Shown here: piece by piece, positions 11,624 through 23,299 of the stretch
Position numbering within the stretch: the first letter of the stretch is position 1
Layout: each line of letters opens with the position of its first letter
Source of the DNA: Saururus chinensis
Lineage: Eukaryota > Streptophyta > Magnoliopsida > Piperales > Saururaceae
Direction: 5' to 3'
DNA: 64,000 nt
Assembly: GCA_035235625.1 (NCBI GenBank)
Contig: CP141149.1
Coordinates: 34,341,753 to 34,405,752 of the forward strand
Position numbers and translations under genes: made by a program
Notes under the pieces: model-generated
The model's input: only the letters and a program-made list of their open reading frames with translations
What the model was told of the DNA's origin: nothing
Databases searched by the model: none

Positions 11624-14600
11624 TGTCACGCCCCGGCGATTTCCGACCAGAGCCGAACCCGGTCCAAGGGCCAGTCAAGCGCTTGGGCACGACGAGGGAA
11701 AATTGAGATACGGTTTAGCGGAAGACTTAACCCTAAATACGGGCGATCTAACAAAATTACGGAGTACGTATATTCCTTTGAGCAAGAGTAAATAAGTAGA
11801 AAAGAGAGAGAGTCACTTAATTCAAAATAAATGACTAGTCTCAAACCCACATGCTTAGTCAACCATAGCCCACTCTAGGCTCCAAAATAGGTCTTAAGCA
11901 ACACAACTATATAAGATAACATAAATCCAACAGAGAACCATACACAAAGGTTCTAAGCATAAAGCATAAACCAAGGAAAATAAGTCACGTAAGAATCTCC
12001 ACGATCACATCCAAGTCGTCTCCGATCTTTCCTCAAAGAGGAGATCCTGTCCGTCTGCGTGTCGCGCCATGCAACCCCAAAGCAAAACACAATAAAGAGG
12101 GGTGAGTTTAAACAAACTCAGCAATGGTTTTCTAATATACTATCAGCATCGGCAACACGACGGCATAACAATATAATCATTCAAATCAAAGATTAACAAG
12201 ATGTAACATTTTCTGATCACACATACACATCACATAAACCTGCATCATAGTGTATAATCCACATAGTGTCATTCACATCATATCCACTTGCATGAAATGT
12301 ATTTCTAACATACATATCCAATCATGCATCACATCATATCAAAATGCATAAAATGTATCTCTAACATACATATCCAACCATACATCACATCATATCAACC
12401 TGCATGAAATGTATCTCTAACATACATATCCAATCATGCATCACATCATATCAACCTACATGAAATGTATCTCTAACATACATATCCAACCATGCATCAC
12501 ATCATATCAACCTGCATGAAATGTATCTCTAGCATACATATCAATCCTACATGAGATGTATCTCTAACATACATATTCAATCATGCAAGTTCATGCACAT
12601 AGAGAATAAACCTGCTCTTTAAAACCAAAGCCTTCGAGCAACTCCTGCTTATCAAGACCGAAGTCTAAAGCAACTCCTGCTTATCAAGACCGAAGTCTCA
12701 AGCAACAATACCTAGTAAGCCGGTGCACTTGGACAAACCAACTGGATTCTCAGGGTCCAGATAATCATAATAATCTCAATCTACAAGACAAGTATACAAC
12801 TCATCCCTACATAACTTCATTTAACTAGACTCAACCTGCCTCAAAGTGTGCATGTAAAAATACTTCTATGTCGACTCTAGTCCTCACGTCCCATACCATG
12901 AGTATTCGTGACGCCATAAAAGCAAATTTAATTAAGCACTAGCGCAACGAACCTTAGAGCTATCTATCGACATAATGCGTCCCATACCACAAGTATCTAA
13001 TAGTTTCTCTTCAACTGTTCCACACAGCCGATCAATTCCAATTAACCAACGGTAAAACCTCAACTTGAAATACATTTTCATGATGCATGCAATATGGTAC
13101 ATATGTGGGTAAAGCATACATGAATTCTAATTTATTATAGGTGCTCTCATCAGCCCTTTATGCATCATTCATAATCATAATAGCAAACTTCATCATCATC
13201 ATTAAACTCCACATGTGTGTGTGTGCACATAGTAGAAGCACTTCACTCAATGCATATCAACATGCTTCTAATTCACTTACCATCACACTACACATGAGCA
13301 TTAACATCTAATCATGAATTCCAGCGGAAATCATAGGAGAAGAATCATTAAAATCGTAACTCAAATCAAAGCTTAACCACAAGTTAACCACATATAATAT
13401 CATTCACTTCATACTTGAGTCAAGACATAACACTAACATTTACACATCAATTAACCACATCTTAACATGACATATCAGCCCATTAGTATGTTTTAGCTCT
13501 ACTAAAAATACACCTAACCATAGAGAATCAACCATTCATAACTTCAAGATGGTAATTCCAACATCATATAACCAACCACAAGCCATTCCACATAACTTTA
13601 AATATATATACCACAACTTCTAACATCAATAGAATGCTCTTCAAGTAGCATATTATAGATCAAAACACTCCATATAAACATAAAAATGATATTTTGAAGT
13701 AGATATGTCGAAATAAGCAATATACATAAAATTGTCAAATCCTGCAGTGTAGCTGTTCGAACGCCCTGCAGGGTTGCTCGATCGGCTAAATAGGAAAAAT
13801 GCCAAAACTGTAGTGTTGTCATTCGAACGTCATGCATGGCCGTTCGAACACCAACAAGGCAGATTTGACCTTATTCTTCCTTTTACATTTTCAAACCGAA
13901 ACTCCATTGATAAAACTCAAAATCACCATCTAACAACCTAAATGCCATTAAAAGTCCACCATAACTTCCAGAATGCTAATCCACATAATAATAAGATAAA
14001 ACCTTATGAAATCGGGATTAAAGATTACCATTTACTAATCATGTCATTAAAACCTTAAATCAAGTAAAACCATTCAAAATAAACCACAAAATTAAGAGTT
14101 TTACCATAGGAAGACTGAAATTTTGAAAGTCCATTACCTTATCCCTTGATTAGGCTTGGGTTTGATGGTCACCCTTCTTGAAAACCTTACAAAGACATAG
14201 AGTTTGAATTAAACTCTATTAAAACCAATTTAACAAAGAAAACCCTAATCAAAAACTTAGATCTAGGGCTTGTTGAACATAAAAATCGAATTTTTAGAGT
14301 TAGGGTTTGAAGTAAAGATGCAAATCAATAGTTTTGATATTTAAAAACGAATCAAAACAAAGGGGAAATGGTAGATCTAGAAGAGATTAAGAGGAAAGCT
14401 AGGATTTGGTGCTTAATTAGAATAGACTTACCTTAAACACCTTCTAATCCGGGCCTAATTGGGGATTAGATTTATCCTCTTCTCCTCAGCCTATTCCCAA
14501 AATGGGAATGACTCAGGTTTGACCTTTTATAGTAAGGTTTGGGTTGCACTAATTGAATTAATTAGGTGTAAGTAGAATTTTGGGTTAAAAATGGGTATTT

Positions 14601-14950
14601 CACAAATTTGAGCATTAATTAAATCTGAGAAAATTTTGAAAATTTTTGTATAGGCTTAAGTTGATGTCTGAGTTCATTTGGTTCAAAAACCCAAATTTCG
14701 ATGGTGAGGCCCACAGGGGTCCCGCCAAAACCCTAATTTTTAAAAAAATAGTAAAAATAAAAAAAATCTCAAAATTTTATATTTGATTCAAAATCACTTA
14801 AAATCAGTATCTATAAAGTTGATTTTAATTAAAACCATGAGAAACATCATCTATCTTTGAAATCACTGAATAAATCAGAAAACATGTTAACTTCACGATA
14901 ACCGATAATTAAAGTGAAACGAAAACCGGTTTAAGATCAGAGATCTTACA
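11624..14950 (-). mobile_element. Solo LTR, long-LTR family, copy B (reverse)
   Basis: Read on the minus strand, this 3327-bp element starts TGTAAGATC and ends CGGGGCGTGACA, matching copy A end to end. Shared parts include the accession-like stretch AAACCGGTTTTnG...AATTATCGGTTATCGTGA, the TATA box (14524-14531), the CCCTGTGGGCC segment, the GTTCGAACG modules (13751-13850) and the 56-bp tandem array (about 12270-12590). The flanking 5-mers are ACCTT (11619-11623) and TCCTT (14951-14955), 4 of 5 identical, so the target duplication is slightly eroded. There is no internal coding region, hence a solo LTR. It also holds a short duplication with CAACTCCTGCTTATCAAGAC near 12640-12710. Confidence 0.82.
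12270..12590 (-). repeat. 56-bp tandem repeat inside LTR copy B
   Basis: Units with GAAATGTATCTCTAACATAC, ATATCCAATCATGC and ATCACATCATATCAACC recur about five to six times. They are the reverse complement of the array in copy A, so the array predates both insertions. Confidence 0.8.
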
Positions 14951-14955
14951 TCCTT

Positions 14956-16019
14956 CTTCCTCCAAATGTCTTTCAAGTTTTTCTAAATGATAATTAGGGC
15001 TAAAATTAGGTTGAATACTCTTATATATAGGGGGAAAATTAGAGCTTAAACAGATAAGGACGAAAGTATATAGGAGGACTCCTAGGTAGGATAAACTCCC
15101 AAAAATTGAGGGGCTCGTCATCCACCTAATTGGCTTGTGTTGGGTCCATTAAATCTTTTTGCACAACCTAAAACTGCTATATATTCCTGAATTTTGGAAA
15201 TCTATTAAAAATTTATTAAAAAAATACTAAAAATTCAGACTTAAAAAATACCTCAAATTTCATAGATATTACAACTACAACCTCTTGTATATTTTTGCTA
15301 GTTTTGATAAATAAAGAACAATATATTTCTTTAGCCGTGAGGTTTATTTTGGTCCGTTCTTTTAGCTCTTTCCTTTGCTTCCCTCAAACGATGGAACCCT
15401 TTTCATTGTATTTGTACATCAAAGTAGTTGACCGAGCAGTTAACTTATTTCGTTATCTTTCAGTCATTGCCTTTTCACATTCCATTCCTTCACATTAATA
15501 GTTTTATGTAATTTTTTAAAATAAATTAACTCTATTCAGCTGTTTTAAAATAAATTATAATTTTTAAATCCAAATGGAGTTATTAACATGGAGTATAAGG
15601 AATTTATTGTCGAAGGAATATATATTATAAGTCATCAATCATAGAACCACGACAAAACGTGTAAAAAATTCTCCCATAAAAAATATATGAATAAAACAAT
15701 CAGACAGACCCATCACGCACGTAATCTGGAGAACATAATGTACATGGCACCAAACCACAGAGCCGATCGCGAGAGAAGATGCAAGCAACAGTGTGGCTGT
15801 GGCAGGCCACTGGAGCACCATCCCAATCGTCACCACCGCACATCCAAGGGCAAGTCCGGTCCAAACTCCAAAAACAAGCAAGAAGGTGCATCATTCATCC
15901 CCCAATTCTAATCCGATTCCAGTTCTGATTCCCACCCAAAATGGCTACCAAAGCCCTAAATTTCAAGAAATTTTTAGGTGTGCATTGCAATTTGCAACCA
16001 AACTCAGAATTAATCTACC
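14956..16019. other. AT-rich intergenic DNA, 3' flank of the TBL gene
   Basis: No gene was recognised. The part next to 16019 would contain the 3' untranslated region of the minus-strand TBL gene. Open frames at 15639-15911 overlap each other on both strands and match nothing I know. Confidence 0.4.
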
Positions 16020-17483
16020 TCAGGAGTTCTCGCTGCTCTCCCTCTCCCACCTCTTCATCAAGTCCAACAGAATCTCGTTCCATGTATCGATGGGCCCCGG
16101 CAAGCACCAGTGCACGCAGTCGTTCTGCACCCGCTCTCCCACCCCGTTCGCAAACGGGTCCGGGTACATATATGGGCCCGGGTGCCCGTCCGGCCTCATC
16201 ATCGCCAGCTCCGTCACGTCCAGCGCCTCCACTCTCCGCCCCGCCGCACCCGCCTCCTCCACCTCTATCTTCCTCATCTCCTGATCCATCCACTCCATGG
16301 TCTTCTCCCCGGGCTTGTACGGCTCGTTCTTCGGGCACGCCCCGAACTTGTCCCACTCCCCCTCGAAGTGTGACGGCGAGAAGGTCGTCAGCACCACCCG
16401 CCTCTCCTTCCCCTCTCCGCGTCCGCCCCGCCCTCGGGCCGTCGCCTCCGCCAGCGCCGTCCTGATCGCCCTCCTGAATACCTCGTAGAATCCGATCTCC
16501 GTGTGGTTCGTGCCCGGGCAGTAGTGGCAGCCCAGTACCTGCGCCTCGTCATCCCTCTCATAGTAGACCGCCGGGTGCAAAAACCAGTGCCCTACCGAGA
16601 ACACAATCATGTCAATCTGCTCCGCCTCCGACGCCCATCTGTCGTCCGCCACTCCCACGTAAAGCTTGTTGTAGTTCGGACCAGACGCCGATTTTTCGAC
16701 CCCCTTTACCAGGAATGGAGACCAATATATGGAGATGGTCAGGTTATGGCTTTCCACCCGCCATCGCCTGAACTTGTTGTCTTCTCCGTTTCTGTAGACG
16801 AGAGTTGGTGGGCCGTCGGAAGTTCCTGAAATGAGGCAGAGGAGGGACTCGAGCTGGTTTCTGGCCATGGAGTCGCCGATGAAGGCGATGTGCTTGTCGC
16901 GGAGGAGGCGAAGGAAGGTGGCGGGCTGAAAGCGCGAAAGCTTGCACTGTGCCGGGCGCCACTTCCAGTAGAGGTAGCCTGTGTCGGGCCGTCCGTGGGC
17001 CATGCAGTTCTGGCCGTCCTTGATGGTGGCGCAGCTCGTGCCGTTGTACCGTGGTCCGGACGGGTCTCGGACCCATCGGCCGACCGTGTAGTTGCATGGA
17101 GCCGGAGCAGCTGGGCCGGATCTTATCTGCTTTTCCTCGCTGGCTGCAACCAAACAACTATTAAAAAGTTAATCATTCACAGAGACGTCAATGGAAACTG
17201 ATAAGACAAATAAGAAGCGGAAGAGAAACGCAAAATTTGAAGCCGGTCCAAAGTCGGGTGATAAAAAAAGGGATGGAGGTGGTCAGGTACCTCGAGAGGT
17301 GGTGAGGGCGATGGGAGGTTGGGGAGGGGATGAAGGCTGTCCGAGAGGCTCGCTGACGGAGAGAGGATAGAAATAGAGGCGCAAGATGGCAAGGGGGAGG
17401 AGGGCGTAGAGAGCCCAAGGGAGGAGCTTTCTGATTAGGAAATGAGGCTGATGATGCTGGTCTTTGAAGTAATTCGAGCCCAT
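16020..17483 (-). CDS. Trichome birefringence-like (TBL) polysaccharide O-acetyltransferase
   Basis: The two exons are 17483-17291 and 17143-16020, with a GT-AG intron of 147 bp. They join in frame to a 438-aa protein, a normal TBL length. Residues about 21-41 form an N-terminal membrane anchor (LPWALYALLPLAILRL), followed by a Pro/Ser-rich stem, as expected for a type II Golgi protein. The PMR5N/TBL region begins near CNYTVGRWV (about 81). The catalytic GDS motif is at 154-156 (GDSMARNQ), and the second signature DxxH is at 406-409 (DCVHWCLPG), with Ser156, Asp406 and His409 in place. TBL proteins acetylate xylan, mannan, xyloglucan or pectin; the substrate cannot be told from sequence alone. 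It looks closest to the TBL19-26 group from memory. The coding sequence is strikingly GC-rich compared with its surroundings. No break was seen. Confidence 0.93.
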
Positions 17484-20235
17484 TGAGAAGATTACCCTCT
17501 CTCTCTCACTCTGTTATCTCATCCTGTGTACGGGAACAGAAGGTTGAGAGACGGAGGAGGAGCAGAAGACCAGGAAATGTGGGCCGTGGGGAGAGGAGGA
17601 GAAGGATGGTATTTTGGGATATGTTAGTGGAGGCGGAAATGAAAGACCCAACAGCAAAGAGAAAATAGCGGGATCCGAACAAATACAGAAAACGACATGG
17701 GTATCTTCCCAGTCTTCCTGGCAAAACATGAAGTTTCACACCGGCCACCGTAACAAATTTATGAACTTTTCGCCGGGAAGTTGCCTGTTTTCACGAGCTG
17801 TTCAATTTAATTTTATCTTTCTCTCTGGTCTTATCTCTCTCTGTTGGAATATACATAAAGAAAGCACATTCATGGCAAGTAAAACAAGGGACACGGAGGC
17901 AAAGAGGGGGTGGCTTCTTTTCTCTCATGATTGCGGTTGCCGAACTTGAGAGAGAGAGAAGGAGCCAGCAAGCATACCGTTTGACATTGAACACAACCAG
18001 AACCAGCTGCGAGCTACCTGCTCCGAGCGGTGTCGCGTATGATGAGGTGCGCACACAGTCGAGTTGGTGGAAGGCGGGGCCAATGGGCATGGCAGATTGG
18101 ACGAAGGTGCTCCGGTGGACCCAGTAGCTCCCGTAGTCAAAGAGCGACTTGTCGAGACAAGTCACCCACGTTTCACACATTTGAGTACGGCCGGCCACAT
18201 GCCTGGACACCCGATCTAAGTGAAGAATCTAGCATTTATTGACCTGAGCTGCGAGGACTCCACAACTACCTTCCCCCCGCCTCCATTAATCTGCTCGTCA
18301 GGTGGCGATAAAAGCTCATAATCTAGCAGACACTCAGCGATTTGCTTTCTGAGCAGTTTGTGACGTGTGCGGGAGACGATCATCTGAAGCTGAAGCTGAG
18401 CCTCCTAAGAGGCTGAGATCCAGAAAGCACGCCACCAAACGTGAAGACACAAGTCTCCCATTGGTCACCATTAGCCATGAAAACTGATCAGGACAAGTTG
18501 ATTGACAAACTCGGCTGGCCATCACATGCTTCCTAACCACGAAATATAGAAAGAGAGGAATGGATGATACAAATTCTACGGAGTCTTGGACTTCATCATC
18601 ACTGTTGAGGGGGGGAGAAAATGATGAACACATTAGCTGTCACCCACTTAGCGCATACTAAGTCTAACAGACATATCACTATTTTGGGGCATTTGTATAT
18701 TTCAATTGGACGTATTACTCTCACATATCCTAATGTAGTTATATAGGTAGTGCCATTATTACTTTCTTTGTTTTATATTAATAGTTATATTTAAAATAAT
18801 AATATTTTTTATTAAATAGTAAAATTCACGAAGGAAAAATTATGATATTTTTTATATACCTAACTACTTACAATAAATAAAATAAAATTATTATTATATA
18901 AAATATATATTTTTGTCAAATAAAGTTATTAATTTAATATTATTATTATTTATAAATTTTCACTTTTCATTGGCATTTGTGAAAATCGCTCGGGGTTGTT
19001 GTCTCAACTCTCACATCACTTTCTGCCCCTTAAATAAGGGAAGATTGCTTTTTGCGGCATGCGTGAACCCTTCTCGCAAAGAAGCCTTTCGAGGTTCAGG
19101 AGAGGAAAAGGAAAAGTCGCCCATCTCTTTCTTAAGTTCTTGTCAAGTTCTTGTCTCTAGTATCTTGAAGCCCGTGACGAGGAAAGAGACAGAACGCAAT
19201 TGCTGATGAGCAGATGGCTTTTAGTATGCAATTAAAGGTAAATAGCACTTGTGCCTTATATAATATGCCAGGATGAGAAAGCACAAGTCATTTACTCATA
19301 TCAAAACGTGAAAATGAAAAAAAAGGAGAATGTTCGAGCTGCATCTTCTGTTCTAAAGAATTAAGAAGCATAGAAGTCTAGCCAGTCCTTTCGTTTCATA
19401 TAAGCCATTCCTTGCTTCCTTGGTGACATCGGTCAATTCATAGAACATTATGTACTAAGCAAGGGGTGTATGTAAGTTTTGTTTTGATGTAAGCGTCATG
19501 TCAATTAAAAATTTTTGCCCTGAAACATGAGTTTGTAAGTTCTTGCAGAGGCTGCCCAAGAATGTCGGAGTGTTCTTGATGTTATAGATATGATTTCTCA
19601 GGATCTCCGAGACCCGTTGGTAGATAACTAATTACAAGACACTGTCAACAAAGTCATAGTGCGCTCCTTCCAAAACTGTGGAAGGAAGCGGGATTTTACA
19701 ATGAATCTAGATAGTGATCATTGTGTAAGAATGATTTTGTTACATATTCATGCTTCAAATCATAGACCAGTAACATAGGATGGAGAAAGGAGAGGGGTAG
19801 AAGAGGAAATTAAATAAATATCACTTCTTTAAGATGTTATGTGTAGATTTATATAATACAGGGGTGCATGTGCAGTTTCATCATAATTTAAAGGGTCTAA
19901 ATGTTATTTACCCTTGAATTATGGACTTTTAATAACATGCCACCCAAACGATGTCCCATCTGTCTCTTGAACTGGTAAGAACTCTTTCATCCCGACATAG
20001 TTCGCACAGCCATAGCAAAAGGGATAAAGGAAAATAGTTTCTTAACAGGGTTCTATGGTGGTCTGTGACCATGTACGTAGGGTTCTAGTATAGTACATAC
20101 TAAGTTAACATGGTACTATATACCTTCAAAGTGACAAATCATGCTTAGTATATGCTTGGACTCTATGTACTATGCTAGGATCCCTATGTGTTGTAATTAC
20201 AAACTCTAAGTAATAAAGTTTGGTCAGCCTACATT
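17484..20235. other. Intergenic DNA upstream of the TBL gene
   Basis: Positions just above 17483 should hold the TBL promoter and 5' untranslated region. The rest is moderately GC-balanced up to about 18650, then AT-rich. Around 18770-18950 a degenerate stretch (TTTGTTTTATATTAATAG...) resembles a worn Stowaway-type MITE. Open frames at 17791-18242 and 18334-18633 overlap on opposite strands and match no family. Confidence 0.4.
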
Positions 20236-20320
20236 TGTTTGATAAGGAAAAAACTCGACACATTGGTTCACAATACACAGATGGAGAGGCTTGTGTTTAA
20301 CATCATGCGCCAATGATACT

Positions 20321-20788
20321 TGTTGACGGTGAAACATAGAACTTAAGTGAAGGGCATTCTTGTCTTTTGCTATGGAAGACCTAAGTTATAAATAGACTCA
20401 TTAAAGGAGGCTGACATTACGATGAATTCCATAAGAAGAATTCCGAACCAAAGATTTCAGAGCCACCACGACTCGGAACCGGAGAGGCCAACGCAAAGTA
20501 ATACAAAGTGAAGGAAAATAGGAATTTCTAGGATGAGGAAGTTGGAGTTTTCTTCTTGTGTATTGCGTAAAGAGCGTTGCTGAAAAATCTTGTAATTCTC
20601 TTGTACTTTGATTCTCATCTAGTGAAATTATGTGATCCTGTGGATGTAGGCAGCAAGGCCGAACCACGTTAAATTTCCTTATGTACTTTATTTTCGTATT
20701 GATGTTTCTAGATCCATATTCTGCAGTACAGGCAGAGAATAGTAAAATTATACTATATTTGGTGAGGTCTATAGTTTTATTCCCCACA
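20321..20788 (+). mobile_element. Copia-type LTR, probably solo or truncated
   Basis: The sequence starts TGTTGACGGTGAAAC and has a TATA box TATAAATAG at 20387-20395. Its 3' part, GGATGTAGGCAGCAAGGCCG followed by AACCACGTTAAAT, is the segment typical of Copia LTRs that carry a 'gtaggc..ccgaaccacg' element. It appears to end CCCCACA at about 20788. The following bases (TAGGACCAGAAGC) loosely resemble a methionine-tRNA primer binding site, but no gag or pol follows. The 123-136 aa frame read on the minus strand (20401-20811) is a shadow of this LTR. Confidence 0.6.
20387..20395 (+). promoter_or_regulatory. TATA box of Copia-type LTR
   Basis: TATAAATAG lies 66 bp into the LTR, a usual position for compact Copia LTR promoters. 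Confidence 0.5.
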
Positions 20789-21055
20789 GTACTAGGACCA
20801 GAAGCTAACACTCATTTTGCACCACTATGAAAGCCTTAGCACTTATGCTCAAAGTGCCTGACGAAGATAGGCGAGCTCGATTAACCTAGATGTGTTAGAT
20901 AAGTAAAAAAAAGCCCGACACATTAATTTACAATACTCAGTCAGAGAGGCTCTATCTTTCTTTGTAGTTACTACGAGAGGGCCAAGTTATGCGGTCTTTC
21001 TTGTCGGTGCTCTATAACTCATTTACATGTGCGTCTTCGTACGATACATATTTTA

Positions 21056-21230
21056 TGCTTCTTAAAGAATGAGCCTAGTATAAACTACATATAGGAGCTT
21101 TTTGATATCTAAGATCGACGTTGTATGCATTAATGCATATTAACATAAGTAACATATGGTAACTTGTACGCCGTCGATCTCATAGATAAATGACTCCCGT
21201 ACATGGCTTATACTAGGCTCATTGTAGCAT
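21056..21230. mobile_element. Foldback/MITE-like inverted repeat, copy 1
   Basis: The left arm (about 21056-21140) reads TGAGCCTAGTATAA...AGATCGACGTTGTATGCAT. The right arm (about 21150-21230) carries its imperfect reverse complement (...GCCGTCGATCTCAT...TTATACTAGGCTCATTGTAG). The arms of about 80 bp meet with almost no loop. A related inverted repeat sits at 40296-40464, so this is a dispersed family. No clear target duplication was found. Confidence 0.6.
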
Positions 21231-22830
21231 AAAAAAACACTTCCCTCCCTATGCTTACCTACATCAAGTATAAAGAGGTTTATTTCCACAATGCAAATTT
21301 GTTTTGCAATGCACATAGTATTCAAGTGAGAAACATTATAGACTTCATACACCAAAGACGGAGAGGGCAAGGAGTGCAACCTCTTGAATAAGAGGCCAAA
21401 CAGTACTCTTGTAGTGTTCAATCGGATTGCACAAGCTCGCGGCAATGGGCACTTACTAGCCTTTGATTAGATAGAAAAATGTAAGTCTCACTTTACAATA
21501 TAGGATCTACTTTTCTGAATCCAATCAAAGGTTAGAGTTTAGTTTGGTGTAAAAAAAAAGGAGGACTATTATTTTCTTTCTATTTTTTATTCATGGCCAT
21601 TGGACCTCATGGAATAGGGAAGGTATTGAAAATTTATATACACCCATGAAAGTGGAGTAATTTCGTTGGACAAAATAGGCTTCCCGTAGCCCCTTTTCTT
21701 TACCAACAAATCATGCCACCTCAAAAGTATATTAAGTTTAGTGTACAAATCTGGTGTATTCTTATTTCCCATTCAGGAATATGCTCATTGCAGACATGTC
21801 CAGAACGATAATCTAGACCTCGGACCGGGTCGTTTTCCCAGCCGACCCGCATCACGGATAGTTACCTACTGCTACACTTATAAATGTGAAGGCCTTGTTG
21901 CAAGATGCCTACTTTTTTTTAACCGTCTATGGTAGGTCGGGCTGGTAATCGGGCCTTGAGCCCATTTGACCAGCCCGGCCCGAGCCCATTTAAGTATTAA
22001 CAAACGAGCTATTATGGGCTGTAGTAAGGTGAATTGGGCTCTGGCTTTGCCACGGGAGCCCGATAAGTCTCATTAGGTTTGAATCCTCCTTTGCCCAATT
22101 GCCCAAGTTATATACCATCGCCCAAGTGCTCCCGAATGCTCTTCGATCACTGACTTGTGAGGGATGAGCGGATGTGGACAGCTTCTGCTCCGAATCTCCT
22201 CTGATGCCTTCCACTCTGCAGGTAAGTGATGCCTTTTAAATTCAGTTTTTTGTTTCTCCCTTGGGTGTTAATATTTTCCTTTTTGGCGTTGCTATGCTCT
22301 GATTTGGTGGATGAATAAATGTTGTCGCTTTTGTGTTTTGGTTCGGAACTTGAGTGAAACTCAGATTTTGTGGCAACTTAACAAGTAAATGAAGGGTTTC
22401 TTAATGATTTGTCATGTGGGGGTGTGTAAATAAGGATTACTTAGATTTAAAGAATTCCTGATGATTTTATAGCTTTCTAATTGTCATGTGACGAATGAGG
22501 ATTCCTTTGATGTAAAGAATTCCTGATGATTTGTCAACAGTTTTACGTGGTGCAGTTAGGGATGGCGTTGATCTGTTTGAAAATTTGCATGTTTTCTAAT
22601 GTGAGGTTTTTATGTTTTGGCAATTTTGCAAATAGTGCAAATGCATGCCCCTAGAAGAGAATGGACAATTGCCTGCAGAGTCTAAATGTGTGTTTTTATT
22701 GACTTTGTCACTTTTGACTGTTTTCACTTTTGTTCTAATTTTGGGTTTCTTCTGTTCCGTTTGCAGGGTCAAAGTTTCACTTTTTAGTGTAAGGTGGTTA
22801 TCGGTGAAGTCCAGATATAAGGTGCATTCT

Positions 22831-23015
22831 CCCCTTTTTACTGTGAGTTAAATTAGTGCTTTTTAGTGTAAGGTGGTTGTTGCTGTTGTTAAGTCATGAA
22901 CCTAAAATTTCTAGGATAATGAACCCTTTTTACTGTGAGTTAAATTAGTGCTTTTTAGTGTAAGGTGGTTGCTGCTATTCTTAAGTCATGAACCTAAAAT
23001 TTATGGGATAATGAA
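22831..23015. repeat. 92-bp tandem duplication within the hAT element
   Basis: The two adjacent copies contain CTGTGAGTTAAATTAGTGC, TTTTTAGTGTAAGGTGGTTG and AAGTCATGAACCTAAAATTT; matching marks fall at 22841 and 22933. A further partial copy (TTTTTAGTGTAAGGTGGTTA) occurs near 22780. Confidence 0.8.
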
Positions 23016-23094
23016 CTCCCTAGTCTAGATCCTTATTGCTAATAAAGAGAGGAGACATTAGAAGCTGCTCACTGTTTAACCTAAGATTCATTAA

Positions 23095-23299
23095 ATTTTT
23101 CATGGAACAAAAGGGTAGAAAGACTTGGAAAATTCTTTCAAAAGATATATTAGCAATTCCAGTTTCAATGGTAGCTTCTGAACATGCATTTAGCACAGGA
23201 GATAGAGTAATTGATCAATATTGAAGTTCCTTAACACCAAAGACTGTGGAAGCTTTGATATATACCCAAAATTGGTTGAAAAGTGATTATGAAGGTTAA
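23095..23299 (+). pseudogene. hAT transposase dimerisation-domain relic
   Basis: The frame encodes DILAIPVSMVASEHAFSTG, then RVIDQY, a stop, and SSLTPKTVEALIYTQNWL. This is the signature C-terminal hAT dimerisation motif of BED-type plant transposases. The in-frame TGA at 23222-23224 falls where the family normally has Arg, consistent with CGA to TGA decay of a methylated CpG. The frame ends at TAA 23297-23299. The DNA-binding and catalytic parts are not recognisable upstream, so no functional transposase can be made. Confidence 0.85.

Larger units (their letters stand above)
20236..20953. repeat. Direct repeat of about 57 bp flanking a Copia LTR
   Basis: The stretch at 20236-20295 (TTTGATAAGG...CGACACATTGG...CACAATACACAGA..GAGAGGCT) recurs at about 20898-20953 (TTAGATAAGT...CGACACATTAA...ACAATACTCAG..AGAGAGGCT). 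The two copies lie on either side of the LTR starting at 20321. Confidence 0.6.

Noticed and set aside
20401..20811. 136-codon minus-strand frame
   Set aside because: It reads through a Copia-type LTR on the wrong strand and shows no protein family features.
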